The notes under the pieces were generated by a model, which was not told where the DNA came from, searched no databases, and was given only the letters and a program-made list of their open reading frames with translations. The position numbers and the translations under genes are program-made. Below are positions 41,190 through 48,858 of a stretch of DNA of 64,000 nucleotides, in pieces. Where the stretch lies: the NCBI RefSeq assembly GCF_900537115.1, contig NZ_UNRG01000006.1:175924-239923 (forward strand), read 5' to 3'. The DNA is from Arthrobacter sp. Alg241-R88 (GTDB taxonomy: Bacteria; Actinomycetota; Actinomycetes; Actinomycetales; Micrococcaceae). Numbering within the stretch: position 1 is the stretch's first letter; every line of letters starts with the position of its first letter.

Positions 41190-42532
41190 TACGCTACCTC
41201 GCACTTCGTTGAGATCGGATCGGGTGCCCAGCATGGAACGCTAAGGCCCTGCAGGATGGTATTGAGCTGTGTTGCCTGGGTATCGAGGACCTGCTGGATA
41301 GGGCGGTTTTCCAGGCAGATTTGCTGGAAGCAGTTCTTGAAGACTTGGGATACTTCGCCTTCCTTCGCGCCGAGCCCCACTGGGGGAAGGGCAAGAAGGG
41401 CGCCTTCTGACCGTTGCTGCCGCCGGACTGCCGCGGCTTCCAGGGCAATGGCGCCGGTCAGGTCTGACGGGAGTTCCGTCTGGACAACCGGGAAGAAGGC
41501 GTTGCTGCGCAGGGTCTCAATCTGGGACAGCGGTTCGGACAGGGCACGGATGGCCTTCTCTGCCAGGTCTCTTTCCTGGCCGTTCTTCGGCAGTGCGAGG
41601 CCGGCGATGATGAGCATGTAACCGCGGCCCTTGGGGCCTCGCGGTGCGGGGACCATCAACCATTCATCCGGGTTGTTGGCCGGTGCATTGACCAGCCGCG
41701 CAACGTGGTCCCACCCCACCAGTACTTCGCCACGTGCCAGTGGTTCCTGCATGTTGTCGAAGTTGGTGGAGGCGGGGGTCAGGGCGGACCACAGTTCCTG
41801 CATGTAGGTCCAGGCCGTGGCGGCGTCCTCGTTCCGGAATGTGGTGATCTGGCCGCCGGTGAAGCTCGGCAAGAGGAAGCCCTGGTAGAAGCGGTGGTGC
41901 AGGCCTTTGGGGCCGGCGGGCATGCCAAACACCGGACGTCCGGCTCCCTGTTTTGCCGCCTTTGCCCACGCAAGGTAACCCTCGTAGGTCAGATCGTTGA
42001 CGTCCACTCCCGAGGGCAGCCATTCAAGGGCCTTTTTGTTCACGGCCACCACATACGTGGCCTGCATCCAGGGGACGTAGCGGGATGTGGAGCCGCCCAC
42101 TTTAGTCAGCTCGAGCATCTCCTTGGTGAAGCCGCGGCCGGAGAGATCGCGGAGGAGGTTGTCCACGTCCTCCAGGGACTCTGCGAGGGGGGCAAGCTCG
42201 CCGTGCAGCCCGCCAAGCAGGGAGGTCTTGACGTTGCCGGCAGAAGCCTGGGTGCTGACGGTGGAAGAGAAAACGCCCGGATCCACGGAGTTGTAGGCGA
42301 CGGGTGCCTTCGCGAACTTCTTCAGCACGGCCTCGTAACGCTGCTTCTCCTCAACGGGCGTGAACTGGGTGGACAGGAAACCGACAGTCCCTTCCCCGGC
42401 AGCCGCGCCGCTCGTGTCAAAACCTGCGCACGAAGCCAGGAAGGGAGCCGACATAGCCGTTCCCAGTCCGGCCAAGAGGAGGCTCCTGCGGGACATTGCG
42501 GCGTGCTTGGGCTGGAAATACATGTCTTTCAT
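41189..42532 (-). CDS. Solute-binding lipoprotein of the glucosylglycerate-type importer
   Basis: A 447-residue extracellular binding protein (family 1). The head contains MSRRSLLLAGLGTAMSAPFL and the lipobox LASC, so a Tat-type twin arginine next to a lipobox, meaning export folded is possible. Mature-domain marks include VAVNKKALEWLPSGVDVNDL and AGPKGLHHRFYQGFLLPSFT. ATG 42532 has TTGGAGCA upstream; an earlier in-frame start (42559) lies in the promoter leader. First gene of the operon; transcription starts near the palindrome at 42573. Confidence 0.87.
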   Translation of the reverse strand: MKDMYFQPKHAAMSRRSLLLAGLGTAMSAPFLASCAGFDTSGAAAGEGTVGFLSTQFTPVEEKQRYEAVLKKFAKAPVAYNSVDPGVFSSTVSTQASAGNVKTSLLGGLHGELAPLAESLEDVDNLLRDLSGRGFTKEMLELTKVGGSTSRYVPWMQATYVVAVNKKALEWLPSGVDVNDLTYEGYLAWAKAAKQGAGRPVFGMPAGPKGLHHRFYQGFLLPSFTGGQITTFRNEDAATAWTYMQELWSALTPASTNFDNMQEPLARGEVLVGWDHVARLVNAPANNPDEWLMVPAPRGPKGRGYMLIIAGLALPKNGQERDLAEKAIRALSEPLSQIETLRSNAFFPVVQTELPSDLTGAIALEAAAVRRQQRSEGALLALPPVGLGAKEGEVSQVFKNCFQQICLENRPIQQVLDTQATQLNTILQGLSVPCWAPDPISTKCEVA

Positions 42533-42572
42533 TGACTGCTCCAATCGAGTGTGCGCCACTGCACAAACTTTC

Positions 42573-42606
42573 GTCTAAGCATTAGACATAAGCCTCGACC
42601 TGTCAA
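42573..42606 (-). promoter_or_regulatory. Promoter with a palindromic operator for the glucosylglycerate-type operon
   Basis: On the minus strand a perfect -35 box TTGACA (42606-42601) is followed, 16-17 bases on, by a -10-like TAATGC inside the palindrome GTCTAA-GCA-TTAGAC (42573-42587). A regulator at this palindrome would block polymerase. The ROK protein at the end of the operon is the obvious candidate. Intergenic 42607-42754 shows nothing else. Confidence 0.75.
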
Positions 42607-42754
42607 CCCCCAGCGGGGTCTATGGGGGCCTTAGGCGGGAGAAGGGGAGCCGCGGCTGGGCATAAAAGAGCCACTGCAGGGGCGGATCTACATGCAATAG
42701 CGCCGGGGGTTGAGCCTGGCAGTGGCGGGACGGGTTCGGGAAGGCTGCGCCTGC

Positions 42755-43168
42755 TCAGGTGTGATCCGGCCGCCGTCCGGAGAAACCCTCCACGGCGTCC
42801 TCGATACTCAGGGCCGCACGCTCGACGTCCTCCAGGTAAAGCGTGCCGGCAGTGATTTTGCCGTTGCTGACCTCAAAAAGCGTCACTCCCCGGACCCTGA
42901 AGTCCTGGCCATCAGTGCGGTTTCCGGACCAGGCCCACTCACTCCAGGTCGTGTCGCCGTCATCGACCGAACGGAGCAGTTCGGCGTGGAAATCGGGAAT
43001 GCCAGCCAGCATCGCCTGCCAATTGGCGTGCATCTGGGCCCGACCGACGAAGGCCCTGCCGGGGTGTGCGGGTTGTTCACTGCGGTAGTCCTCGTGGATG
43101 AGTGCCGCCGCCGCCTCGAGGTCATGGGCATTCAGGGCAGCCATCAACCTGTCTACAACTTCACCCAT
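42755..43168 (-). CDS. SnoaL-like (NTF2-fold) protein
   Basis: A 137-residue protein of the SnoaL/NTF2 fold: MGEVVDRLMAALNAHDLEAA then LIHEDYRSEQP at the N-terminus, GRAQMHANWQAMLAGIPDFH, and DFRVRGVTLFEVSNGKITAG near the end. This fold serves isomerases, hydrolases or small-molecule binding; no catalytic assignment is possible. ATG 43168 fits the family N-terminus; the frame runs on upstream into the next gene. Follows the repeat-protein gene by 13 bp. Confidence 0.8.
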   Translation of the reverse strand: MGEVVDRLMAALNAHDLEAAAALIHEDYRSEQPAHPGRAFVGRAQMHANWQAMLAGIPDFHAELLRSVDDGDTTWSEWAWSGNRTDGQDFRVRGVTLFEVSNGKITAGTLYLEDVERAALSIEDAVEGFSGRRPDHT

Positions 43169-43181
43169 GGTTCCATCCGCT

Positions 43182-43490
43182 CTATTCGCCGCCGGCTTCC
43201 TCTTCAAGCTCTTCGAGCACCTCGGCGGCGTCCCGGTTGCCTCCTGCCGCCAACCGGCGGAGCTCATCGAGGTCGCCCGTCTCGCCGGCTGTTTCCACCA
43301 GCTGGTCCGCCGCGTCGCGGCTGCCCGCGTCAGCCAGCCGCCGGAGTTCGTCCAGGTCCCCCCGCTCGGCGGCACGCTCAATCAGTTCATCGACGGCGTC
43401 GGACTCGCCGCGGGCCGCCCGCTGCCGCAGGGCCTCAACCTCAGGATCAGGTGTCTGCACGCTCCCACTATGGGCTCCCGCGTCCTTCAC
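43182..43490 (-). CDS. Short helical tandem-repeat protein (102 aa)
   Basis: The protein consists of about three helical repeats of roughly 26-28 residues: RGDLDELRRLADAGSRDAAD, then TGDLDELRRLAAGGNRDAAE, plus an earlier partial unit (RGESDAVDELIERAAE). It is rich in Asp, Glu, Arg and Ala and likely forms a small solenoid for protein contact, like a short TPR/Sel1-type stack. No family is recognised. GTG 43490 starts the frame; GTG 43460 is an alternative with a GGGAGC box. Likely cotranscribed with the SnoaL gene. Confidence 0.65.
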   Translation of the reverse strand: MKDAGAHSGSVQTPDPEVEALRQRAARGESDAVDELIERAAERGDLDELRRLADAGSRDAADQLVETAGETGDLDELRRLAAGGNRDAAEVLEELEEEAGGE

Positions 43491-43526
43491 GTCCAGAGCA
43501 GGAAAACCCCAATTCGGCAGAAGGCG

Positions 43527-44342
43527 TCAGTACAGGAAGATGTCGATCCATTCGCGGTTGTGGGCATGGATGAGGACCAGGAACAGCACGAAGTCGAACA
43601 GCAGGTGGACGCTGACGATATAGGACAGCGACTTCGTAATCGTGAAGAGCCTCGCTTGGAGCAGGGCAAAGGGGAAGATGAAAAACGGCGCCCAGGAGTG
43701 GAATCCCAGCTCCCACAGGAAGGACGTGAAAAGCACTGCCTGGAGCAGGTTGGCCTGCCAGTCCGGAAGGTGCCGGCGCAGGAGCGTGAACGCTGTGCAG
43801 ATAAAGAACAGCTCGTCCCAGATCCCCAGCACGTTGGTACCCAAAAAGAGCCGGGCGATCCCCTCGGGATCGCTGACGGCCGGCCAGTTGTTGTAGACGC
43901 CGGTCCGGATCATGTAAACGGGCATCAGGGCGTACCCGATCAGCAGGACTGCGGGCAGGTACCATTTTTCGGCCCTGGTCCACGGCTGGCCGGTCCGGAC
44001 GGGGAAGCGGATGGCGTGGTCCCGGGTGACAAACCGCGAAACCGCGTAGGGGATGCCCACGGCCAGGATCATCGCGGTACCCATCACGGCCATGTGCTCT
44101 GTGCTGATGTCCGTGGTGATGGGAACCAGGCTCATGGCGGTCAGGCCCACGGCAATCAGCGCCAGGTCAATAACAAGGCGGCGGCTGATGATCCCGGCCA
44201 GCACCAGGGCGGCGGCCAGGAGGAGGAAGCCCGGGAGGCGGTCCTCCCGGGCGAACAACAGAAAGCCCGACGCCGACACCATCACTGCCGGGATCAGGCT
44301 CAGTGACGCGCGGGGCAGGTCAGCAGGGCCGGCGTCATGCAC
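43527..44342 (-). CDS. CPBP-type intramembrane protease-like protein
   Basis: A 271-residue protein with about seven spans. The DELFFICTAFTLLRR segment (about residues 190-205) resembles the Glu-Glu/Arg motif of CPBP (Rce1-like) proteases, with Asp in the first position, and FTSFLWELGFHSW and HLLFDFVLF carry the later Glu/His and His/Asp motifs. The open frame goes further upstream through the arsR gene; GTG 44342 directly after arsR gives a plausible N-terminus (HDAGPADLPRASLS). No clear ribosome site, so the start is uncertain. Role unknown. Confidence 0.7.
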   Translation of the reverse strand: MHDAGPADLPRASLSLIPAVMVSASGFLLFAREDRLPGFLLLAAALVLAGIISRRLVIDLALIAVGLTAMSLVPITTDISTEHMAVMGTAMILAVGIPYAVSRFVTRDHAIRFPVRTGQPWTRAEKWYLPAVLLIGYALMPVYMIRTGVYNNWPAVSDPEGIARLFLGTNVLGIWDELFFICTAFTLLRRHLPDWQANLLQAVLFTSFLWELGFHSWAPFFIFPFALLQARLFTITKSLSYIVSVHLLFDFVLFLVLIHAHNREWIDIFLY

Positions 44343-44368
44343 TTGGGCTTGCGCCGCAGATTGCTGCC

Positions 44369-44719
44369 TCACAGCGTCGCCAGGAGTCCGGCCGCCTCGT
44401 CGAGCGCGCCGGGGACGAGGGAGTAGTAGGCCCAGGTGCCGCGCTTTTCGCGGTTGAGCAGGCCGGCGTCCACCAGGATTTTCAGGTGGTGGGAGACCGT
44501 GGGCTGGCCGAGGTCCAGCGGCTCGGTAAGGTCGCATACGCAGGCTTCGCCTGATTGCCCCGCTTTGACGATCGACAGCAGGCGGAGCCGGTTCGGATCG
44601 GCCAGCGCCTTGAAAACCAGTGCCCTCTGCTGGGCCTCCTTGGCGCTGAGGGCCGGCTTCCCGGACGGCGCGCAGCAGGAGACGTCCACCTCGGGTTCGA
44701 GAATCTGCAGGGAGGTCAT
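44369..44719 (-). CDS. ArsR/SmtB-family repressor
   Basis: A 116-residue metalloid-type ArsR repressor. The DNA-reading helix is in DLGQPTVSHHLKILVDAGLL, followed by the wing REKRGTWAYYSLV. Cys positions are EACVCDLTE (alpha3 arsenite site of classic ArsR) and DVSCCAPSGK at the N-terminus. ATG 44719 has only a weak box, and the message may be short-leadered. It is divergent from the thioredoxin-reductase-like gene; an inverted repeat (44748-44782) between them is the likely operator. Predicted inducer: arsenite or a related thiophilic ion. Confidence 0.88.
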   Translation of the reverse strand: MTSLQILEPEVDVSCCAPSGKPALSAKEAQQRALVFKALADPNRLRLLSIVKAGQSGEACVCDLTEPLDLGQPTVSHHLKILVDAGLLNREKRGTWAYYSLVPGALDEAAGLLATL

Positions 44720-44739
44720 GCACCCCATTATGCAACAGA

Positions 44740-44782
44740 TTGACATTCGTCGATATAGGTGGCCATACTTCATATATCGACG
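44740..44782 (+). promoter_or_regulatory. ArsR operator and promoter for the thioredoxin-reductase-like operon
   Basis: TTGACA (44740-44745), 18 bases, CATACT (44764-44769) form a + strand promoter. A perfect 10-bp inverted repeat CGTCGATATA/TATATCGACG (44748-44757 with 44773-44782) covers the spacer and the start region. A further ATCGATTT half-site lies just downstream. Such repeats fit ArsR-type repression of both divergent genes. Confidence 0.8.
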
Positions 44783-44906
44783 TCTATCGATTTAGTAAGT
44801 CCGCGCAGGAAGACCGTGAGTGCAGGAATTCGAAGCCTCTGGTAGACGCACAGCACCCGGATGCCCAGTAGCCTTTTCCCAAACGCCTGAAGCAAAGGAA
44901 CCCGCC

Positions 44907-45911
44907 GTGACCATCACCTCGAACAACCAGCACGCCGCAACGGAGCAGTTGATCATTATCGGTTCCGGCCCGGCCGGGTACACCGCGGCCATCTACGCTG
45001 CCAGGGCGGGCCTGGAGCCGCTGGTGCTGGCCGGGTCCGTAACGGCCGGAGGTGCGCTGATGAACACCACCGAGGTGGAGAACTTCCCCGGCTTCCCGGG
45101 CGGGATCCAGGGGCCGGAGCTGATGGACGGGCTGCAGGAGCAGGCCGAGAAGTTCGGCGCGAAGGTAGTGTTCGACGACGTTACGGAGGTCCAGTTGAAG
45201 GGCCACCTGAAGACGGTGGTCACCGGCGGCGGCGAAACCCACCGTGCCCCGGCCGTCATCCTTGCCACCGGTTCCGCATACAAGGAACTCGGGCTGCCGG
45301 AGGAGAAGAAGTTCAGCGGCCATGGCGTGTCCTGGTGTGCCACCTGTGACGGGTTCTTTTTCCGGGAACAGGACATCGTCGTGGTGGGCGGCGGTGACTC
45401 GGCCATGGAGGAAGCGATGTTCCTGACCAGGTTCGGGAAGTCCGTGACCGTCGTCGTACGTAAGGGCGAGTTGCGTGCGTCCCGGATCATGGCGCAGCGG
45501 GCCAAGGACAACCCCAAGATCAGTTTCGCCTGGAACTCTGCCGTCACGGCCATCCATGGTGACGGAAAGGTCTCCGGGGTGACGCTGACGGATACGCGCA
45601 CGGGGGAGACCCGGCGCCAGGACGCCACGGGGATTTTCGTTGCGATCGGCCACGTGCCGCGCACCGAACTGCTGACCGGGCAGGTGGACCTCGACGAGGA
45701 CGGCTACATCAAGGTCGATTCGCCCACCACCGTCACCAACCTCTCTGGCGTGTTTGCCTGCGGCGACGCGGTGGACCACCGGTACCGCCAGGCCATCACT
45801 GCCGCGGGCACGGGCTGCGCCGCTGCCTTGGACGCCGAACGCTACCTCGCCGCGCTGGAGGATGCGGACAGCATCGCCACCGCCCTGGTCGAGGAACCAA
45901 CCCACAGCTAG
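44907..45911 (+). CDS. Thioredoxin-reductase-like flavoprotein
   Basis: A 334-residue pyridine nucleotide-disulfide oxidoreductase of the thioredoxin-reductase type. FAD motif [25 protein letters not shown] motif [13 protein letters not shown], the redox-active WCATCDGFF (about residues 145-153) and the C-terminal FACGDAVDH are all present. GTG 44907 has an AAAGGAA box; the open frame extends 29 codons upstream through the promoter region. Inside an ArsR-controlled operon it probably supplies reducing power for arsenate or thiol reduction rather than being the housekeeping enzyme. Confidence 0.88.
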   Translation: MTITSNNQHAATEQLIIIGSGPAGYTAAIYAARAGLEPLVLAGSVTAGGALMNTTEVENFPGFPGGIQGPELMDGLQEQAEKFGAKVVFDDVTEVQLKGHLKTVVTGGGETHRAPAVILATGSAYKELGLPEEKKFSGHGVSWCATCDGFFFREQDIVVVGGGDSAMEEAMFLTRFGKSVTVVVRKGELRASRIMAQRAKDNPKISFAWNSAVTAIHGDGKVSGVTLTDTRTGETRRQDATGIFVAIGHVPRTELLTGQVDLDEDGYIKVDSPTTVTNLSGVFACGDAVDHRYRQAITAAGTGCAAALDAERYLAALEDADSIATALVEEPTHS

Positions 45912-45941
45912 GACCCGGAACAGGGGGAGGGGGTGAGCGGA

Positions 45942-46001
45942 ATGACGACAGGATGCTGCGGTGACTCCGGTTGCTGCGACGACGATCAGGACTGCTGCTG
46001 A
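45942..46001 (+). CDS. Cysteine-rich micropeptide in the ArsR operon (19 aa)
   Basis: A 20-codon frame, MTTGCCGDSGCCDDDQDCC, with six cysteines in three CC pairs and acidic residues between. ATG 45942 has the strong box GGGGGAGGGGG about ten bases before; an in-frame GTG at 45933 gives a 22-residue form. It lies 30 bp after the thioredoxin-reductase-like stop and before the flavoprotein gene. Vicinal cysteine pairs of this kind bind arsenite or soft metals, so a metallothionein-like arsenic-binding or Cys-rich sensing peptide is possible. It could also be a chance frame; the strong ribosome site and location argue against that. Confidence 0.5.
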   Translation: MTTGCCGDSGCCDDDQDCC

Positions 46002-46015
46002 CCCACTCCCGCCCA

Positions 46016-46083
46016 GCCCAACTAGGTCGCGCTAAGTGTCGTTTTGGAGCCTCAAAACGACACTTAGCGCTACCTGGTTGGGC
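46016..46083. repeat. 68-bp extragenic palindrome inside the ArsR operon
   Basis: Arms GCGCTAAGTGTCGTTTTG (46029-46046) and its exact complement (46053-46070) with a GAGCCT loop, extended outward by imperfect GCCCAACTAGGT/ACCTGGTTGGGC. The total is 68 bp. The long stem and AT-richer core differ from the GACGGCGGGA terminators. I recall similar TAAGTGTCGTTTTG palindromes in Arthrobacter genomes, so a dispersed REP-like element is likely; it may separate expression of the last operon gene. Confidence 0.75.
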
Positions 46084-46122
46084 CGCCCGAGCGCTAAACC
46101 TACGGATGAGACAGAGGAAAGC

Positions 46123-47502
46123 ATGGAATCAACGAAGGCCCTTCCCGTTGCCGTGATCGGCGCGGGGCCCGTGGGGCTGGCCGCCGCGGCCCACCTGCTG
46201 GAGCGCGGCCTGGAGCCGCTGGTCTTCGAAGCTGGCCCGACGGCGGGCACGGCCATTGACCGGTGGCGCCACATCCGCTTGTTCTCGCCGTGGCGGTTCA
46301 ACCTCGACGCCGCCGCCCTCCGCCTGCTCGAGGCCCACCGTTGGGAGGCTCCCCGACTTACAGCTTTGCCCTACGGCGGCGAGCTGGTGGACAACTACCT
46401 CACCCCGCTGGCGGCGCTGCCGGAGATTTCCTCCCGGCTGCAGACGGGCGCCCGCGTTGTTGCCATCAGCAGGCAGGGCCTGGACAAAACCCATGTACGC
46501 AACCGCGACGCTGCGCCGTACCTGGTACGTGTGGAGCACGGAGACGGCGAAACCCGCGACCATACTGTGGCGGCAGTCATCGATGCCTCCGGCACCTGGT
46601 CACGGCGCAATCCGCTGGGCGTATCCGGGTTGCCCGCGCTCGGCGAGGACGCGGCGGGAGACCGGATCTCAGGACCCCTGCCCGACGTCACGGGACGGGA
46701 CAGGGCAGACTTCGCGGGGCGCCGGGTCCTGGTGGTGGGAGCCGGGCACTCCGCTGCCAACACCCTTATCAGCCTGGCCGGGCTCGCGAAGGACGAACCG
46801 GACACCAGGATTTTCTGGGTCGTACGGGGAGCCTCCGCCGAGAAGGTCTATGGCGGCGGTGACGCGGACGGCCTGCCGGCGCGGGGACAACTCGGCGCCC
46901 GGGTGCGGCGCCTGGTGGAGGCCGGCAGGATCGAACTCCTGACGGGCTTCGGTATCGCCGCCTTGAAGGACACACCTTCCGGCGTGATCGTGGACGCGGT
47001 GGACGGCCGCACTGTGGAGGCCGACGTCGTGATTCCCTGCACCGGCTTCCGCCCGGACCTGGAGATGCTGCGGGAACTCCGGCTGGACCTGGATCCCGCC
47101 GTGGAAGCTCCCCGGCAGCTGGGCCCGCTGATCGATCCGGAGTTCCACTCCTGCGGCACTGTTCCGCCGCACGGCGCAAAGCTGTTGGCCCACCCGGACA
47201 AGGACTTTTACATCGTGGGCATGAAGTCCTACGGCCGGGCGCCCACGTTCCTCCTCGCCACGGGTTACGAGCAGGTCCGGTCCGTGGTGGCTGCCCTGGC
47301 CGGTGACCGTGAAGCCGCTGACGCTGTCCAGCTCGAACTCCCCGAAACGGGAGTGTGTTCCACTGACGCCGGCAGCAGTTGTGGCGTTCCTGGCCCGGCC
47401 GCTGCTGATTCGGACGGGGAGGTCATCTGCTGTGCAGCCCCGGAGCCGGTGCTGGTGGGCTTCCCCGCCGGGCTGTCCCGTGGCCGGTCGGCCGGCAACT
47501 GA
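46123..47502 (+). CDS. Flavin-dependent monooxygenase-like protein with Cys-rich tail (ArsO-like)
   Basis: A 459-residue flavoprotein of the flavin-containing monooxygenase/ArsO-type group. FAD motif VAVIGAGPVGLAAAAHLLER, NADPH motif VLVVGAGHSAANTLISLAGL and the FMO-like ATGYEQVRS near the end. The last 70 residues hold unusual cysteines (GVCSTDAGSSCGV and VICCAAPEP), possibly metalloid-binding. ATG 46123 has AGAGGAA upstream; the longer frame would start inside the 68-bp palindrome. It ends the ArsR-controlled operon. Role in arsenic (possibly methylarsenite or thiol) chemistry is inferred from context. Confidence 0.82.
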   Translation: MESTKALPVAVIGAGPVGLAAAAHLLERGLEPLVFEAGPTAGTAIDRWRHIRLFSPWRFNLDAAALRLLEAHRWEAPRLTALPYGGELVDNYLTPLAALPEISSRLQTGARVVAISRQGLDKTHVRNRDAAPYLVRVEHGDGETRDHTVAAVIDASGTWSRRNPLGVSGLPALGEDAAGDRISGPLPDVTGRDRADFAGRRVLVVGAGHSAANTLISLAGLAKDEPDTRIFWVVRGASAEKVYGGGDADGLPARGQLGARVRRLVEAGRIELLTGFGIAALKDTPSGVIVDAVDGRTVEADVVIPCTGFRPDLEMLRELRLDLDPAVEAPRQLGPLIDPEFHSCGTVPPHGAKLLAHPDKDFYIVGMKSYGRAPTFLLATGYEQVRSVVAALAGDREAADAVQLELPETGVCSTDAGSSCGVPGPAAADSDGEVICCAAPEPVLVGFPAGLSRGRSAGN

Positions 47503-47519
47503 ACCACCGCAAAAGCGGG

Positions 47520-47561
47520 AAAAGCGGGCGACGCCGGAACCTCCCGTCGTCGCCCGCTTTT
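47520..47561. terminator. Palindromic terminator after the ArsR operon
   Basis: AAAGCGGGCGACGCCGG/CCGTCGTCGCCCGCTTT (17-bp stem, one mismatch), with a TTTT on the right. It separates the flavoprotein gene from the convergent small gene. Same family as the other GACGGCGGG palindromes. Confidence 0.8.
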
Positions 47562-47579
47562 CCTTAAGCGGTGGTGGAC

Positions 47580-47777
47580 TTAGGCGGAGGCCAGCGCGCG
47601 GTCTTCGCCGCGCACGCTCAGCGTAAAGGTGTTGGGTCCGCTGCAGGTGACGGCAATGCGGCAGGTGGTGGTGTTGTGGCGCGCGGAAAGATCGCTTACG
47701 GCGGTGTCCAGGGTGTGGTGGAGGGCCGACCGGTCCCAGATCTTCAGGGTCACGGAGTCATTGGCATCGAACGTCAT
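47580..47777 (-). CDS. Small protein, paralogue of the one at 12906 (65 aa)
   Basis: A 65-residue protein with the pattern HTLDTAVSDL then CRIAVTCSGPNTFTLSVRGE, matching the 70-residue protein at 12906 in spacing and key positions. Probably a small alpha/beta domain. ATG 47777 has GGAAG at a normal distance. Function unknown. It stands alone; the 298 bases after its start (47778-48075) show no convincing gene on either strand. Confidence 0.65.
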   Translation of the reverse strand: MTFDANDSVTLKIWDRSALHHTLDTAVSDLSARHNTTTCRIAVTCSGPNTFTLSVRGEDRALASA

Positions 47778-48075
47778 TATTCAACTTCCATTTCATGCGG
47801 TTGGCGGCCCGGAGTCTTCATTGCCCGGACCGTGTCCTCGTCGGTGAGGACGGACTGCAGGTGGGAAAGCGCATTCCCGTACTTCCATGGTGCAGGTTGC
47901 TCTGGGGATTGGCAACCGTAACAGGGCTGATGTGACCAAGCACACGGGATTGCCGGGAGTGTCGCCCGGAAGCCGCAAGCCCTGCTTTTCCATGGTGCCC
48001 AGAGCCGGGTGGAGTCTCAAGCAATATGCGGATTGTTGCAGGTGAGACTCGTCACCTCAGGGCAACCGGGCGGCG

Positions 48076-48858
48076 CTACTCGTCGAAGTAAGTGACGATC
48101 TGCTGCTCGCCCGAAATGGACCTGATGACGGAAGCCGCTACATCCCGGAGCTTGATGTTGCGGGTGTTGGAGGCCCTGGTGAGGATCTGGAATGCAGTGT
48201 CCCGGCTGCACCTGTTTTCGGCCATAATTGCGCCAACCGCCATGTCGATGATGGTGCGGGACTGCATGGCCGACGCGAGGTCGCTCCTGGCCTCGCTGAG
48301 CTGGGTGATGCGAAGCACCAGCCGCACCGAACTTGCGGCCTGGCTGGCGAAGGCTTCCACGGTGGACACATCGTCCTCGGAAAATCCGTTGCTTCGGCCG
48401 GAATAGAGGTTAAGGACCGCTTCTGCCTCGCCGGCCAGGTCCAGCGGTACCGCGAGGATGGAGGAAACGCCATGCTCCCTGGCGACCTTCAGGTACGGAG
48501 CCCAGCGCCGCTCAGTGGCAAGGTCCGATACCAGGACAGTCTTTCCGGCCCGGAGCGCCGTCAGGCAGGGTCCATCCCCGAACCCGTTCTGCAACTCGTC
48601 CAAGGCGTGGGCTGCCGCGTCGCTGCTGGCTACTGCTTCGGCTCTCTTGCGCCGGATGACGGTGACTCCCGTATGGATGCGGTTGTCAGGCGAGGACAGC
48701 CTTGAAGAGGAAACCACCGCTAAGTCCGTCAGGAATCCGACGACGTCCCGGCTGTCCAGGACCATCTCCTGCAGCCGCAGCTCAATGTTCGACGCCGATT
48801 GCGGTACTTCCGGGGGTGCGGCGTCAAAGCTGCCGGCGCTGGAATCGTGAGCAGTCAT
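48076..48858 (-). CDS. GAF-ANTAR regulator, copy 1
   Basis: A 260-residue two-domain protein: GAF (about residues 45-185; DELQNGFGDGPCLTALRAGK, ERRWAPYLKVAREHGVSSIL) and C-terminal ANTAR (about 195-250; SRTIIDMAVGAIMAENRCSR then NIKLRDVAASVI). ANTAR domains bind paired-hexaloop RNA hairpins and prevent termination; GAF senses a ligand or redox state. Start ATG 48858 overlaps the small partner's stop as ATGA. It is the last gene of GAF-ANTAR - small - GAF-ANTAR. Like all six copies, it keeps a GPC motif with one invariant Cys. Confidence 0.92.
   Translation of the reverse strand: MTAHDSSAGSFDAAPPEVPQSASNIELRLQEMVLDSRDVVGFLTDLAVVSSSRLSSPDNRIHTGVTVIRRKRAEAVASSDAAAHALDELQNGFGDGPCLTALRAGKTVLVSDLATERRWAPYLKVAREHGVSSILAVPLDLAGEAEAVLNLYSGRSNGFSEDDVSTVEAFASQAASSVRLVLRITQLSEARSDLASAMQSRTIIDMAVGAIMAENRCSRDTAFQILTRASNTRNIKLRDVAASVIRSISGEQQIVTYFDE

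Noticed and set aside
43098..44306. 402-codon + strand frame across the SnoaL, repeat-protein and CPBP genes
   Set aside because: It runs antisense through three supported genes and has no domain sequence (Gln/His/Asp-rich translation).
47793..48020. 75-codon minus-strand frame in the gap before GAF-ANTAR copy 1
   Set aside because: Pro/Arg/His-rich translation, no ribosome site and no conservation signal visible; the gap is better left empty.
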